A stretch of 64,000 bases of DNA from Kroppenstedtia guangzhouensis. GTDB taxonomy: Bacteria > Bacillota > Bacilli > Thermoactinomycetales > DSM-45169. The stretch is taken from NCBI RefSeq assembly GCF_014637345.1, contig NZ_BMEX01000003.1, positions 250,001-314,000 on the forward strand. Direction: 5' to 3'. A model generated the notes under the pieces. That model did no database searches and had not been told where the DNA came from. It saw only the letters and a program-made list of their open reading frames with translations. Position 1 is the first letter of the stretch. Each line of letters starts with the position of its first letter. Of the stretch, positions 17,233-26,436 are shown in pieces. A program made the position numbers and the translations under genes.

Positions 17233-17325
17233 CACATTAAGTACCTTCCGGCGGTGCTTGGCGGTGGATTGCACCCAAGCTACCCCCTCTGCGCCGACGG
17301 CACTCTTCATCTGGTGGTGTCCTGC

Positions 17326-18075
17326 ATGATTCGTACGAAATCTTCGGATGAACTGAAAGTCATGCGCAAGGCCGGTTCCATCGTTGCCGAGTGTCACGCC
17401 CTGATGAGCCAAGCCATCCGCCCCGGGGTGAACACCCGGGATCTGGACGCCTTGGTGGAACAACATATCCGAAAAAGCGGGGCGACACCCAGTTTCAAGG
17501 GGCATCATGGTTTTCCCTCTTCCATCTGCGTCGCTCTCAATGATGAGATCTGCCACGGTTTTCCCCGCTCCCAGCCTCTGAAAGAAGGCGATGTGGTCAC
17601 GATCGACATCGGAGCCCGCTATGAAGGCTATCATGGTGACTCCGCCTGGACCTATGCCGTGGGTGAGGTCTCCCCGAAGATCCGCCGACTCATGAAGGAT
17701 AGTGAGAAAGCACTGTTCCTCGGCATTGAACAGGCCCGACCCGGCCGCCGGATCGGAGACATCGGCCACGCCATACAGTCCTTTGCAGAACCCCTCGGCT
17801 ACGGAATCGTCCGGGAGTTCTCCGGCCATGGTGTCGGCCGTGAACTCTGGGAAGAGCCCCAAGTTCCCCATTTCGGCCTTCCCAATACCGGGCCCCTCCT
17901 GAAAGCGGGCATGGTTCTCGCCATTGAACCAATGCTCACCCTCGGCAGTTGGTGCGCACAGATTGACAAAGACGGGTGGACAGCCCGTACGGTCGACGGC
18001 TCCATCTGCGTTCAATATGAACACACCGTGGCCGTCACCGATGACGGACCGGTCGTTTTGACGGAACAGAAATAA
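17326..18075 (+). CDS. map: methionine aminopeptidase, type I
   Basis: A 249-residue type I enzyme that removes the initiator methionine. All five metal ligands are visible: D in TIDIGARYEGY, D in HGDSAW, H in SGHGVGRELWEEPQ, E in LAIEPML and E in VQYEHTVAVT. Start 17326 (MIRTKSSDELKVMRKAG) gives the standard N-terminus, but no strong ribosome binding site precedes it; the open frame reaches back to 17254 with unrelated residues. It stands alone behind its own promoter rather than in the ribosomal protein operon, so it may be the secondary (YflG-like) isozyme. Confidence 0.92.
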   Translation: MIRTKSSDELKVMRKAGSIVAECHALMSQAIRPGVNTRDLDALVEQHIRKSGATPSFKGHHGFPSSICVALNDEICHGFPRSQPLKEGDVVTIDIGARYEGYHGDSAWTYAVGEVSPKIRRLMKDSEKALFLGIEQARPGRRIGDIGHAIQSFAEPLGYGIVREFSGHGVGRELWEEPQVPHFGLPNTGPLLKAGMVLAIEPMLTLGSWCAQIDKDGWTARTVDGSICVQYEHTVAVTDDGPVVLTEQK

Positions 18076-18081
18076 AGATTT

Positions 18082-18099
18082 GGGGCCCATGTGGGCCCC
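18082..18099. terminator. hairpin after map
   Basis: GGGGCCC-ATGT-GGGCCCC is a perfect stem seven bases after the stop; the following T run is poor, so termination efficiency is uncertain. Confidence 0.5.
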
Positions 18100-18183
18100 G
18101 ATCTTGATCGGTTTCTCCCCTCCCGGAGACTGTCGATCCTCTCCATCGCAATTTTCCAGTGTGAATGAAGACGGAGCCGATCA

Positions 18184-18890
18184 GTGATCCGTCGGAACCA
18201 CAGCCAAAACCGCGACGAACATCCCCCCCAACCAAACCCACAGGAAAGATCCCCGCCTTCAAATCCTGAAAGCCGGTCTGCGAAGATTCTCCGACAACGG
18301 CTATGCGGGGACGACCGTTTCGGCCATTGCGGCCGATGCTGGACTCAGTCACGGCCTGGTCCATCATTACTTCGGTTCAAAGGAACAGCTTTTTTGCAGA
18401 AGTGCTTCAGTCAGGCTTGGATTAAGCGGGCCGTTTGGCGCTTTCAGAAGGAGAAACGCCGGAAGACCGGTTGCGAAGATGGGCATTTTCCATGACCCTT
18501 CGTCTGGGCCAGACCGGGTTTTTCCCGCTGTACACCCGGATGGTCATGCAAATCCTGGGCGCTCCCGGACTGCATTCCCCAGCCTCTGTCCGGGCATTGA
18601 ATCTATTTACCCAGACGACCATCCAATCCCTGGGCACCGTGCTCATCGAGCGGGGTCACCCAGAGAAGGAAGCTCCCGCTTTGGCCTGTCTGGTCTTCAA
18701 TGCCCTGTTGGGCAGCTAGATGTTCGGCACCCAAGGTGCCGACCAACTTCAACTTTTGTACAAAACCGGCTGTGATCTATGGGGAATCCCGCCGGTTCCC
18801 GCCCCCGAGTCCCTCACCCTTCCCTCCCTGCCTTGGATGGTGGATGGAGAATCAGATTTCATCTGCAACCCCTATGATGGAGGTGGAGCG
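18184..18890 (+). pseudogene. TetR-family regulator, decayed
   Basis: The HTH part DNGYAGTTVSAIAADAGLSH followed by GLVHHYFGSKEQLF is unmistakable TetR, but pieces lie in different frames: an N-terminal piece from GTG 18184, a shift at the C run near 18226, a shift at the T run near 18390, a stop TAA at 18422-18424 within LD-stop-AGRLALSEGETPEDRLRRW, and a stop TAG at 18717 after LVFNALLGS, where TGG would continue into MFGTQGADQLQLLYKTG. Two nonsense changes plus shifts argue for genuine decay rather than one sequencing error. It probably regulated the hydrolase gene next to it. Confidence 0.82.
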
Positions 18891-18897
18891 AACCGAG

Positions 18898-19854
18898 ATG
18901 ATCTGGCGTTCATTCTGGTGACCCTGGTCCTCCTGTTCATCCTTCTCTATGGGTACAACCGTCGCAGGGTTCATCAGGCGGAGGAGGAATTCCCTCCGGC
19001 CGGCTCCTTTGTCTCCGTTGAAGGCCACCGCTTGCACTACGTCAGCAAAGGAGATGGGCAAACCTATCGTCTTCCTTCATGGTGGAATCCTGTCCACCTA
19101 TGATTATTCCAGGGTGCTGGACCTGGTTCACCGGGATTGCCGGGCCATCGCATTTGATCGTCCGAGATACGGCTACAGCGAACGACCTCGCAGGGAAAAA
19201 GTGACGGCAACCGTCCAGGCCCGACTTCTGCATGGTGCATTACAGAAAGTGGGTGTTGAGAGGCCTGTACTCGCCGGACATTCCATGAGCGGCCCGCTTG
19301 TCCTCTCCTATGCCTTGAACTACCCCAGGGAGATCAGCGGCGCCGTCCTGCTCGGGGCGGCAGTGTATGGCGGGGAAGCCTACCCCGCCAGCCGGGGCAA
19401 CCTCCTTCTCTCCCGACTCATCACCACCCCCGTAATCGGGGACTTTCTGTCGAACACGGTTCTACCACCTCTGGGCTGCAGGATCGTCAACTCCGTGGTG
19501 AAAGCCACCTTTGCACCGGACCCCGCCCCGCCCGAGTATCTGAAACTGGCTTCAGTCCTATGGCCAAGACCCGGCCAAATCAAGGCCAACTGGGAGGATA
19601 TTCTCTATTTCAGTCCAACTGCAAGCCAACTGAGTCCCCGCTACCCTGAGATCTGGGTGCCGGTCGCCATCGTCATCGGGGAACAGGATCCTTTCCTCGA
19701 TCCAAAACTGCAATCCAACCGGTTGCACCGGGAGCTTCCCCATTCCAGATTGATCAAGCTTCCCGACACGTCACATATGATCCCGACTGTCAGACCTGAA
19801 GCCCTCTTTGATGCCCTCCGGTGGGTGTGGAGTGAAACAGCGGATCAGATATGA
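18898..19854 (+). pseudogene. membrane-anchored alpha/beta hydrolase, frameshifted
   Basis: Starting at ATG 18898 (GGAGGTGGAG upstream) the protein should run MIWRSF, one shift, then a membrane helix LVTLVLLFILLYGYNRRRVH and VEGHRLHYVSKGDG; a second shift near 19058 leads into KPIVFLHGGILSTYDYSRVL. The rest is open to 19854 and has the oxyanion HGG, nucleophile GHSMSG, acid near GEQDPFLD and base DTSHMIP, all that a working hydrolase needs. A truncated product from an internal start such as 18949 could still fold poorly. With the TetR remnant beside it, this looks like a recently lost two-gene unit. Confidence 0.75.
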
Positions 19855-19858
19855 GAAA

Positions 19859-19900
19859 GCCCATGGAATCGAGCTTGGCTCGGCTCCATGGGCACTTTTT
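19859..19900. terminator. bidirectional terminator
   Basis: GCCCATGGA and TCCATGGGC pair around a GAGC/GCTC-containing loop, followed by ACTTTTT. It separates the convergent hydrolase pseudogene and ilvE. Confidence 0.7.
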
Positions 19901-19939
19901 ATTGCTCCTTCCTCTCTTATGAAGTTGCTCTCCATCCGC

Positions 19940-20848
19940 TTAACCGCTCGTCGCTTTCTCCACAGTGGGTTTTGGATACACCTTGGACCCCTCAACGGTA
20001 ACCAGCTTGCGGAATTCCGCCAGTAGATGACGGGTGATCGGCCCCGGCTTGCCCTCCCCGATCCTGCGGCCATCCACCTGGACGACAGCGATCACTTCGG
20101 CGGCGGTTCCCGTGAGGAAAGCCTCATCCGCCACATAAACATCATGACGGGTGAAAGGCTGCTCCTTCACCACATATCCGAGACGGTCACACAAGTCCAT
20201 GATGGCGCGGCGGGTGATCCCGTCCAGGGCGCCTACATATCCGGGGGGTGTATAAAGGATACCCCGCTTGACAATAAAGATATTGTCTCCCGATCCTTCG
20301 GCCACGTAACCGTCGCTGTTCAGCATCAGGGCCTCCCCCACCCCGGCCTGATTGGCTTCGATCTTCACCAGGATATTGTTCAGATAATTGAGGGACTTAA
20401 TCTTCGGGTTGAGTGCATCAGGTACATTGCGACGGGTAGGGACGGTGATGATTTTCAATCCATTATCATACTGTTCCTGGGGGAACATTTTGACTTGATC
20501 GGCAATGATGATGACCTGGGGATTGGAACACTTGGCCGGATCCAGACAGAGTTCCCCCTTCCCCCGGGAGACTACCAACCGGATGTATGCATCAGTCAAC
20601 CTGTTTTTCCTTACTGTTTCCAGCACCGCATCCTCCATCTCCTCGATCCCCACCGGAATGTCAAGAAGGATGGAACGGGCGGATTCATACAGGCGCTCCA
20701 AGTGTTCCCGAAGCCGGAATACATTCCCCCCGTAGACCCGTATTCCCTCAAACACCCCGTCCCCGTAGAGAAACCCGTGATCAAAAATAGAGACAGCAGC
20801 CTCCTCCTTTTTCACAAAATTTCCATTCATGTACACCCAGCGCTCTTC
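19940..20848 (-). CDS. ilvE: branched-chain amino acid aminotransferase (class IV)
   Basis: A 302-residue fold-type IV PLP enzyme that makes valine, leucine and isoleucine from their keto acids. Signatures are FDHGFLYGDGVFEGIR near the start, K152 in KSLNYLNN as the PLP lysine, and the EGSGDNIF and TGTAAEV blocks. D-amino acid transaminase and aminodeoxychorismate lyase share the fold, but the 302-residue length, the early YGDGVFEGIR block and the leader RNA favour ilvE. Start 20848 follows GGGGGTGG. A leader with a ykkC-type riboswitch and a terminator precedes it (20893-21045), so expression should respond to an effector, most likely ppGpp. Confidence 0.9.
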   Translation of the reverse strand, partial: EERWVYMNGNFVKKEEAAVSIFDHGFLYGDGVFEGIRVYGGNVFRLREHLERLYESARSILLDIPVGIEEMEDAVLETVRKNRLTDAYIRLVVSRGKGELCLDPAKCSNPQVIIIADQVKMFPQEQYDNGLKIITVPTRRNVPDALNPKIKSLNYLNNILVKIEANQAGVGEALMLNSDGYVAEGSGDNIFIVKRGILYTPPGYVGALDGITRRAIMDLCDRLGYVVKEQPFTRHDVYVADEAFLTGTAAEVIAVVQVDGRRIGEGKPGPITRHLLAEFRKLVTVEGSKVYPKPTVEKATSG

Positions 20849-20892
20849 CATGGATTCCACCCCCGAAATTTCTAATTTTGGATACAACAAAA

Positions 20893-21045
20893 CCCCTCAC
20901 AACAGGCTGAACGGAAATCAGAACCTGCCGCAAGGGGCTTTTCTCCCCACGGTGTACACCGGAGTCAGGTGTTGATACCGCTTGGACCAGACCTTCACAA
21001 CATCGGCGAAGCGGAACCCTAGGTATCCTTCTGATATGATTCCAA
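20893..21045 (-). promoter_or_regulatory. ykkC subtype 2 riboswitch, probably ppGpp-sensing, with terminator
   Basis: On the minus strand the leader contains ACCTAGGGTTCCG, then GGTCTGGTCCAAG, then CCGTGGGGAGAAAAGCCCC, which are the conserved blocks of the ykkC aptamer class. The final CCCC of the aptamer is also the 5' side of a terminator (CCCCTTGCGGCAGG with CCTGTTGTGAGGGG, then TTTTGTTG). Ligand binding would therefore free the gene. Subtype 2a members that sit before ilvE and other branched-chain amino acid genes are known to bind ppGpp; guanidine and PRPP subtypes have other gene contexts. The subtype is inferred from context. Confidence 0.8.
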
Positions 21046-21077
21046 AAGCTGAATATAAAAAACTGAATTTAACGATG

Positions 21078-21106
21078 ATTATAGGTTCATCGTTGGCCCT
21101 TGTCAA
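21078..21106 (-). promoter_or_regulatory. perfect sigma-A promoter for ilvE, at the end of pheA
   Basis: TTGACA (21106-21101), 17 bases, TATAAT (21083-21078) match the consensus completely. The -35 and spacer lie in the last codons of pheA, giving ilvE a leader of about 220 bases that holds the riboswitch. Confidence 0.88.
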
Positions 21107-21983
21107 CCGGACGGGGACCACCGATTTTGTCGAAAGTGTAGCAGGGGTAGGAGCCCAACCGGCGCACCCGGCAACCCCACTGCTCCACATCCGCGACGGC
21201 TTCAACCATCCCCGGGTGCTCCAATGCCTCCTCCGCATCAATGAAAAAGTAGTAGGTTCCCAGCCTTTTCTTGGTGGGCCGGGACTCAATCCGGGACAGA
21301 TTGATCTTGCGGTCGCCAAAAGAGGCCAGCACCCGGTGAAGAGCACCGGGAAAATCTGAGGGCAGCGTGATCAGGAGAGTCGTCTTCCACCCGACAGCGG
21401 TTGCCGTCGGGTGTGTCCAAGGTTGGCCCACGGAGATAAACCGGGTGAAATTGTTGGGATAATCCTGGACCCCTGACTCCAGTATCGTCAAACCGTACAA
21501 CAAGCCGGAACTTTGGGGACCGATGGCTACCCAGGCTTCCTCCGGATGGCCTGCCACCCGTCGAGCCGCTTCTGCGGTGCTGTCCACATAGGTGACAGCA
21601 ACCCCAGGCAAAATTTTCCGCAGATGGGATCGGCACTGAGCCACCGCTTGAGGATGGGACAATACCCGTGTAAAACCGGCCAGCGGCCAATGGGCATGAT
21701 CTGGATGAACCATCAGATTCTGGTTGATGGGATGGACCAGTTCTGCAGTCAGGGTCACGCTTACATGATGCACCAGCCAATCCAGTGTCAGATTGACCGA
21801 TCCCTCAATCGCGTTTTCCACAGGCACCACCCCGTGAGCAAACTCCCCCCGGTCCACAGCGAGCAATACTTCCGGAATGGAGTCGCAGGGTGTATGTTGG
21901 TAGTTTGTCTCTGGAAACAATGCCCGGGCCGCTTCATGGGTGAAAGTCCCCCGCGGCCCGAGATAGGCCACCGGATGTCTCAT
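21087..21983 (-). CDS. pheA: prephenate dehydratase
   Basis: A 298-residue monofunctional prephenate dehydratase, the phenylalanine branch enzyme that converts prephenate to phenylpyruvate. Opening AYLGPRGTFTHEAA, then VVPVENAIEGSVN and the substrate-binding NNFTRFI near residue 176 are family marks; the C-terminal ACT domain with INLSRIESRPTK binds phenylalanine for feedback inhibition. It follows thrB in the same direction. In Bacillus subtilis pheB directly precedes pheA; here hom-thrC-thrB sit between them. Its last codons hold the ilvE promoter. Confidence 0.96.
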   Translation of the reverse strand: MRHPVAYLGPRGTFTHEAARALFPETNYQHTPCDSIPEVLLAVDRGEFAHGVVPVENAIEGSVNLTLDWLVHHVSVTLTAELVHPINQNLMVHPDHAHWPLAGFTRVLSHPQAVAQCRSHLRKILPGVAVTYVDSTAEAARRVAGHPEEAWVAIGPQSSGLLYGLTILESGVQDYPNNFTRFISVGQPWTHPTATAVGWKTTLLITLPSDFPGALHRVLASFGDRKINLSRIESRPTKKRLGTYYFFIDAEEALEHPGMVEAVADVEQWGCRVRRLGSYPCYTFDKIGGPRPVDKGQR

Positions 21984-22016
21984 GGGCTCTCTCCTTTGAT
22001 GTTTCCCAACACTCTA

Positions 22017-22937
22017 CTATGATCCCCTTTCCTCTGTCAACCGGACGGCAGCCCCTTCAGCCTGTGGATACAGGGTCAACACCTGAACCGGGACCCTCTC
22101 CTCTCGGAAGACTTCCGCCACAAACTGACGTACCGGATCAGGATCGAAAGTGAAGACGACCATGGTGGGACCTGCTCCGCTCAGAGCCGCTCCGAGGGCG
22201 CCATGGCGGACCGCCCCCTGCAACACCCGGTCCAACCCCGGAACCAGGGGACTCCGATAGGGTTGGTGGAACCGGTCCCTCAAGCCCACCCGAAAGGCAT
22301 CCCAGTCCCCGGCGAAGAGAGCCGCGGTCAGCAAATTGGCCCGGCTGCTGCCCAAAACCGCCTCACCAAAACCCAATCGGCCGGGCAAAGCTTTCCGGGA
22401 GCGGGAGGTAGCCAAGGGCACCTCCGGAATGGCTGCAACCACGGTGAAGGGAGGAAGCGGCGCCTGAACTGCATGGGCTTCCTCCCCGTCCCAGGAGGCG
22501 ACCACCACTCCGCCGAACAGCGACGGACCCACATTGTCGGGATGTCCTTCCCGGTGGACCGCCAGCCGAAACAGCTCCTGAGAACTGAAGGGGTTGCCCA
22601 ACAGGTGATTGGCCGCCACCAACCCGCCCACAATGGCGGCCGCACTGCTTCCCAACCCCCGCATCAAGGGAATCCCTGTCTCCACTTCCATTCGGAAGGG
22701 GGGCAGCGGCTGATCCACGGATCGGAATACCTCCCCCATCATCTCCAGGATCAGATTGTCCCCGTTTCGCAGAATTTCCCGGAGTGACTCGTTTTCAGAC
22801 GAGACAGTCCATTTTTCCGCCGGAGAAAAACGCAGGTGGAGGAAACAGTTCACCGCCATACCGATGGAATCGAAGCCGGAACCCAGGTTGGCACTGCTTC
22901 CCGGCACCGTCACTTCAAAGGGTTGAAACGGATCCAT
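22017..22937 (-). CDS. thrB: homoserine kinase
   Basis: A 306-residue GHMP kinase that phosphorylates homoserine for threonine synthesis. The N-terminal PGSSANLGSGFDSIGMA and the ATP loop PLMRGLGSSAAAIVGG are characteristic, with the GAALSGAGPT motif near residue 255. It starts one base after the thrC stop, so it belongs to the hom-thrC-thrB operon. Confidence 0.96.
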   Translation of the reverse strand: MDPFQPFEVTVPGSSANLGSGFDSIGMAVNCFLHLRFSPAEKWTVSSENESLREILRNGDNLILEMMGEVFRSVDQPLPPFRMEVETGIPLMRGLGSSAAAIVGGLVAANHLLGNPFSSQELFRLAVHREGHPDNVGPSLFGGVVVASWDGEEAHAVQAPLPPFTVVAAIPEVPLATSRSRKALPGRLGFGEAVLGSSRANLLTAALFAGDWDAFRVGLRDRFHQPYRSPLVPGLDRVLQGAVRHGALGAALSGAGPTMVVFTFDPDPVRQFVAEVFREERVPVQVLTLYPQAEGAAVRLTEERGS

Positions 22938-22938
22938 T

Positions 22939-24000
22939 TTACCCCTCCCTTCCCGTCACCGCTTCCATCACCGCTTCCCTGTCACAGGAAAGCACCCGGG
23001 GTTTCACGGCAATCGCTTCCATGGCCGTTGTCGGATCTTTAAGACCGTTTCCCGTCAGAATGCAAGCCACCCGGGCACCCTTCGGAATCTCCCCCGACCG
23101 GCACAGTTTTTTCACCCCTGCCAGGGAAGCCGCCGAGGCCGGTTCGGAAAAAACCCCTTCTTTTTGGGCTAAATCCCGGTAAGCCTCCAGGATCTCTTCA
23201 TCGGTGACACTGTCGATTTTGCCGCCGGACTCATTGGCCGCCTCCACAGCCGACTTCCAGCTGGCCGGGTTGCCGATCCGGATCGCAGTGGCCATTGTCT
23301 TCGGTTGATCCACCCGCTCTCCCCGCACAATGGCGGCCGCCCCTTCCGCTTCAAACCCGCACATGCGCGGCAGTTTCCCACTGCGGCCCGCCTCCCGGTA
23401 CTCCTTGAATCCTTTCCAGTAAGCGGTGATGTTGCCGGCATTGCCTACAGGAATCGCCAAGATATCCGGAGCCACTCCCCATTGGTCACAGATCTCAAAA
23501 GCCCCCGTCTTCTGCCCCTCAATCCGGTAAGGATTGACCGAATTGACCAAGGTGACCGAATGATGGCCGGCGATCTCCCGAACGATTTCCAGCGCCTGAT
23601 CAAAGTTGCCCTGCACCGCCAGCACTTCCGCCCCATACATTACTGCCTGGGATAACTTCCCCAGGGCGACGTAACCGTCGGGAATTACCACAATGCAACG
23701 AAGTCCCATACGGGCAGCGTAGGCTGCCGCAGAAGCCGAAGTGTTCCCCGTCGAGGCACAAATCACCGCCTGGCTCCCGGCTTCCGCCGCCTTGGCGATG
23801 GCCATCACCATTCCCCGATCTTTGAAGGAGCCAGTGGGATTGAATCCCTCCACTTTCAAGCGGAGATCGATCCCCCATTCCTCTGACAGCCGGCGGGCTT
23901 GAATCAAAGGAGTGCCCCCTTCATGAAGGGTCAGATGGGGAGTCTCATCGGTGACAGGCAAAAATTGTCGATATCGTTGGATCACCCCCGGATTCATCAT
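22939..24000 (-). CDS. thrC: threonine synthase
   Basis: A 353-residue fold-type II PLP enzyme that converts O-phosphohomoserine to threonine. K60 in [12 protein letters not shown] is the PLP lysine, and [12 protein letters not shown] is the phosphate-binding loop. Length and layout match the short Bacillus-type enzyme. Its ATG overlaps the hom stop (ATGA). Confidence 0.96.
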   Translation of the reverse strand: MMNPGVIQRYRQFLPVTDETPHLTLHEGGTPLIQARRLSEEWGIDLRLKVEGFNPTGSFKDRGMVMAIAKAAEAGSQAVICASTGNTSASAAAYAARMGLRCIVVIPDGYVALGKLSQAVMYGAEVLAVQGNFDQALEIVREIAGHHSVTLVNSVNPYRIEGQKTGAFEICDQWGVAPDILAIPVGNAGNITAYWKGFKEYREAGRSGKLPRMCGFEAEGAAAIVRGERVDQPKTMATAIRIGNPASWKSAVEAANESGGKIDSVTDEEILEAYRDLAQKEGVFSEPASAASLAGVKKLCRSGEIPKGARVACILTGNGLKDPTTAMEAIAVKPRVLSCDREAVMEAVTGREG

Positions 24001-25298
24001 CCCTCTCCTCCTTCCACCCGATAGTGGCTCATCAGCCGGCGCACTGCCGGCATCTCGTCCAGCCGATGGAGGACCGCCTCCAACTGGTGTTGACTCGCCG
24101 TATGCGTGATCAGGACGATTTCCGCCTCATCCCCCCGGGAAACCGGTACCTGTAACACCTTTTCCAGGCTGACCGCCTCCTCGGCGAAGATTCCCGTCAG
24201 TCCAGCCATCACACCTGCCTCATCCGCCAACCGGAGGCGAAGAAAATGTTTGGCGAAAATCTCCCGGGAACTTTTCCATCGTTTCTCACAATAAGGGGCC
24301 ACGATTCCCCTGCCGTTGACCCCGAGCCCCATGTTTTTCACCACTGTCACCAGATCGGAGACCACAGCGGTGGCAGTAGGCATCTCTCCTGCCCCCGGAC
24401 CATAGAACATCGTCTCTCCCACCGCTTCCCCATGGACATAGACCGCATTGAACACCCCATCCACCGTTGCCAGAGGGTGTTCCTCGGACAACAGTGCCGG
24501 TTGCACACTCACCTCCACTCTCCCCTCGTCCCGCTTGGCGATCCCCATCAACTTGAGCACATAACCCAACTGCCCGGCAAACCGGATATCCTCCGTGGTC
24601 ACGTCAGTGATCCCCCGCACGGACACTTCCTCCAAAGAAAGGTGAGTATGGAAGCCCAGATTGGCCAGGATCACCATCTTTCGGGCCGCATCCAGCCCTT
24701 CCACATCAGCGGTGGGATCCGCTTCGGCGTAACCCAGGTCCTGAGCCTGGGCGAGGGAATCGGCAAAGGGAGTGCCTTTCCGGGTCATCTCCGTCAAAAT
24801 ATAGTTGGTGGTGCCGTTGACAATCCCCATGATCGCCGTGATTCGATCCGAGGAAAGTCCTTCCGTCAAGGCCCGCAGAATGGGAATTCCTCCGGCAACG
24901 CTGGCTTCGTAAAAGAGGTCACAACCCTTTTCACGGGCGATGGTCAGCAACTCCGTCCCGTGCAGCGCCATCAGATCCTTGTTGGCCGTAACCACATGTT
25001 TTCCCCCTTCCAGCGCTTGCCGGATACAGGAGTATGCGGGTTCGATCCCGCCCATCACCTCCACCACCAAATCGATCCGTTGATCTTGCAAAATCTCCTC
25101 CGGCCGGTCCGTCAGCAAGGCGGGATCCACTTGAACAGATCGCTCTTTCTCCTTGTCTCTCACCAATATCTTCTCAATGGAAATCCGACGCCCCGACCGA
25201 TGAAACAGGTCCTCCCGGTGGTTTTTCACCAGACGGACCACGCCGGAACCCACAGTGCCAAGGCCCATCAAACCCACCCGGATCGGTTCTTGTACCAT
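23997..25298 (-). CDS. hom: homoserine dehydrogenase
   Basis: A 433-residue NAD(P)-dependent enzyme reducing aspartate semialdehyde to homoserine. The Rossmann motif [12 protein letters not shown], the [12 protein letters not shown] block and the [14 protein letters not shown] block are present, followed by a C-terminal ACT domain (about 350-430) for threonine feedback. Start 25298 follows AAGGAG; the open frame runs 13 codons further upstream into the ACT gene. The ACT-domain gene upstream ends 19 bases before it, so pheB-hom-thrC-thrB-pheA may be one transcript. Confidence 0.96.
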   Translation of the reverse strand: MVQEPIRVGLMGLGTVGSGVVRLVKNHREDLFHRSGRRISIEKILVRDKEKERSVQVDPALLTDRPEEILQDQRIDLVVEVMGGIEPAYSCIRQALEGGKHVVTANKDLMALHGTELLTIAREKGCDLFYEASVAGGIPILRALTEGLSSDRITAIMGIVNGTTNYILTEMTRKGTPFADSLAQAQDLGYAEADPTADVEGLDAARKMVILANLGFHTHLSLEEVSVRGITDVTTEDIRFAGQLGYVLKLMGIAKRDEGRVEVSVQPALLSEEHPLATVDGVFNAVYVHGEAVGETMFYGPGAGEMPTATAVVSDLVTVVKNMGLGVNGRGIVAPYCEKRWKSSREIFAKHFLRLRLADEAGVMAGLTGIFAEEAVSLEKVLQVPVSRGDEAEIVLITHTASQHQLEAVLHRLDEMPAVRRLMSHYRVEGGEG

Positions 25299-25317
25299 CT
25301 TCCCCACTCCTTCTATC

Positions 25318-25767
25318 TTATTCTCCCCGACCCACAAGGGCCGCCCGAACCACCCCGTCCATCTCTTTCATTCCGTCGATCAACTCTGTCAAACTGATCA
25401 GCACCTGCGCCGTGTCAAGAGACATGGTAACCCCTGCTATTCCCTGCAGGGGAATGGTCTGATGAATCGTCAGCACATTCCCTCTGCGCATCGCCAGATA
25501 GGACAAAATGCCGGATAACACTCCTGCACGATGCTCCAACGTCAGAGAGATGGTGACGATTTTCTCTTTCATCAGGGCATTGAAGGGATACACTCCGTCT
25601 TTATATTTGTAAAAAGAACTGCGGCTCATCCCTACCCCGTCCACTGCCTCCTGGACTGTTTGCACCTCCCCTGATGCCAGCATCGCTTTGGCTTTCACCG
25701 TCTTCTGAATCGCCTCGGGCAACATGTCGGAACGGATCAGATAGTAGGTCTCATCCTTTGGATTCAT
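25318..25767 (-). CDS. pheB: PheB-like ACT-domain protein
   Basis: A 149-residue protein of the UPF0735/PheB family. The N-terminal half (LPEAIQKTVKAKAMLASGEV, then a short HTH-like SRSSFYKYKDGVYPF) is followed by an ACT domain that begins ISLTLEHRAGVLSGILSYLA. ACT domains bind amino acids; the family is described as a chorismate mutase-like or regulatory protein, without firm function. Start 25767 sits five bases after AGGAGGAC. Its promoter is at 25811-25839. Confidence 0.88.
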   Translation of the reverse strand: MNPKDETYYLIRSDMLPEAIQKTVKAKAMLASGEVQTVQEAVDGVGMSRSSFYKYKDGVYPFNALMKEKIVTISLTLEHRAGVLSGILSYLAMRRGNVLTIHQTIPLQGIAGVTMSLDTAQVLISLTELIDGMKEMDGVVRAALVGRGE

Positions 25768-25810
25768 TTTATGTCCTCCTAAAGAAGACAAATGTTTTTA
25801 TATAACGGAC

Positions 25811-25839
25811 ATTATACCGGGTACCTCTTCCCTTTGCAA
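25811..25839 (-). promoter_or_regulatory. sigma-A promoter of the pheB-hom-thr operon
   Basis: TTGCAA (25839-25834), 17 bases, TATAAT (25816-25811) on the minus strand, 44 bases before the pheB start. Confidence 0.8.
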
Positions 25840-25971
25840 GAATTATTTTGTTAACTCTCCTTTAAAGCACTTTCATTTTCATCGTAAAAATTCCCTTTGC
25901 ACCGGGCCAGGGGTATGTTGTGTTAAGATAGGATTGGCTCTGATTCCGGATGAAAAAGGAGTGCTCTTACT

Positions 25972-26436
25972 TTGGTATCTGTTCTGTTCGTCTGCTTGGG
26001 AAACATCTGCCGCTCTCCCATGGCTGAAGCGGTGCTGCGACACCAACTTCGTGAGGAAGGATTAGTGGAGAAAGTACGGGTCGATTCCGCCGGAACCGGT
26101 AACTGGCACGCCGGTGAACCTCCCCACCGGGGAACTCGCGACCTCCTCGCCGATCGCGGTATTTCCGTCGACGGAATTCGGGCCCGGCAAATCGGGAAGC
26201 AAGACTTGGAGAACTTTGATTATGTCATTGTGATGGATAACAACAATTATGGGGATGTAAAGAAACTGGCAAGAAATGAAACTGAAATCCACCGGTTTGT
26301 CGATTTCATACCCGACACAGAGTACAAAGAAGTCCCCGATCCCTATTTCACCGGGGATTTTGAGGAAACCTACCGGTTGGTGGAAGCAGGTTGCCAAGGG
26401 ATCATCAAAACCCTCAGAGAAAGGGAAGGACTCTGA
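25972..26436 (+). CDS. low-molecular-weight phosphatase
   Basis: A 154-residue LMW protein tyrosine phosphatase fold. The P-loop is C8-LGNIC-R14-S15 and the acid lies in PDPYFTGDFEET near residue 123. Relatives include YwlE (arginine phosphatase) and YfkJ. The next gene overlaps the stop by one base and encodes a fructosamine-kinase homologue; this pairing is known, and in that setting the phosphatase can act on sugar phosphates attached to protein (ribulosamine 5-phosphate). That role is a good guess here, not proven. TTG start at 25972, nine bases after AAAGGAGTG. Confidence 0.88.
   Translation: MVSVLFVCLGNICRSPMAEAVLRHQLREEGLVEKVRVDSAGTGNWHAGEPPHRGTRDLLADRGISVDGIRARQIGKQDLENFDYVIVMDNNNYGDVKKLARNETEIHRFVDFIPDTEYKEVPDPYFTGDFEETYRLVEAGCQGIIKTLREREGL

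Noticed and set aside
20893-21045. T-box leader before ilvE
   Set aside because: No AGGGTGG T-box sequence and no specifier loop; the blocks fit the ykkC class.
24246-25397. 383-codon plus-strand frame over hom and pheB
   Set aside because: Antisense to hom and pheB, which have all catalytic motifs.
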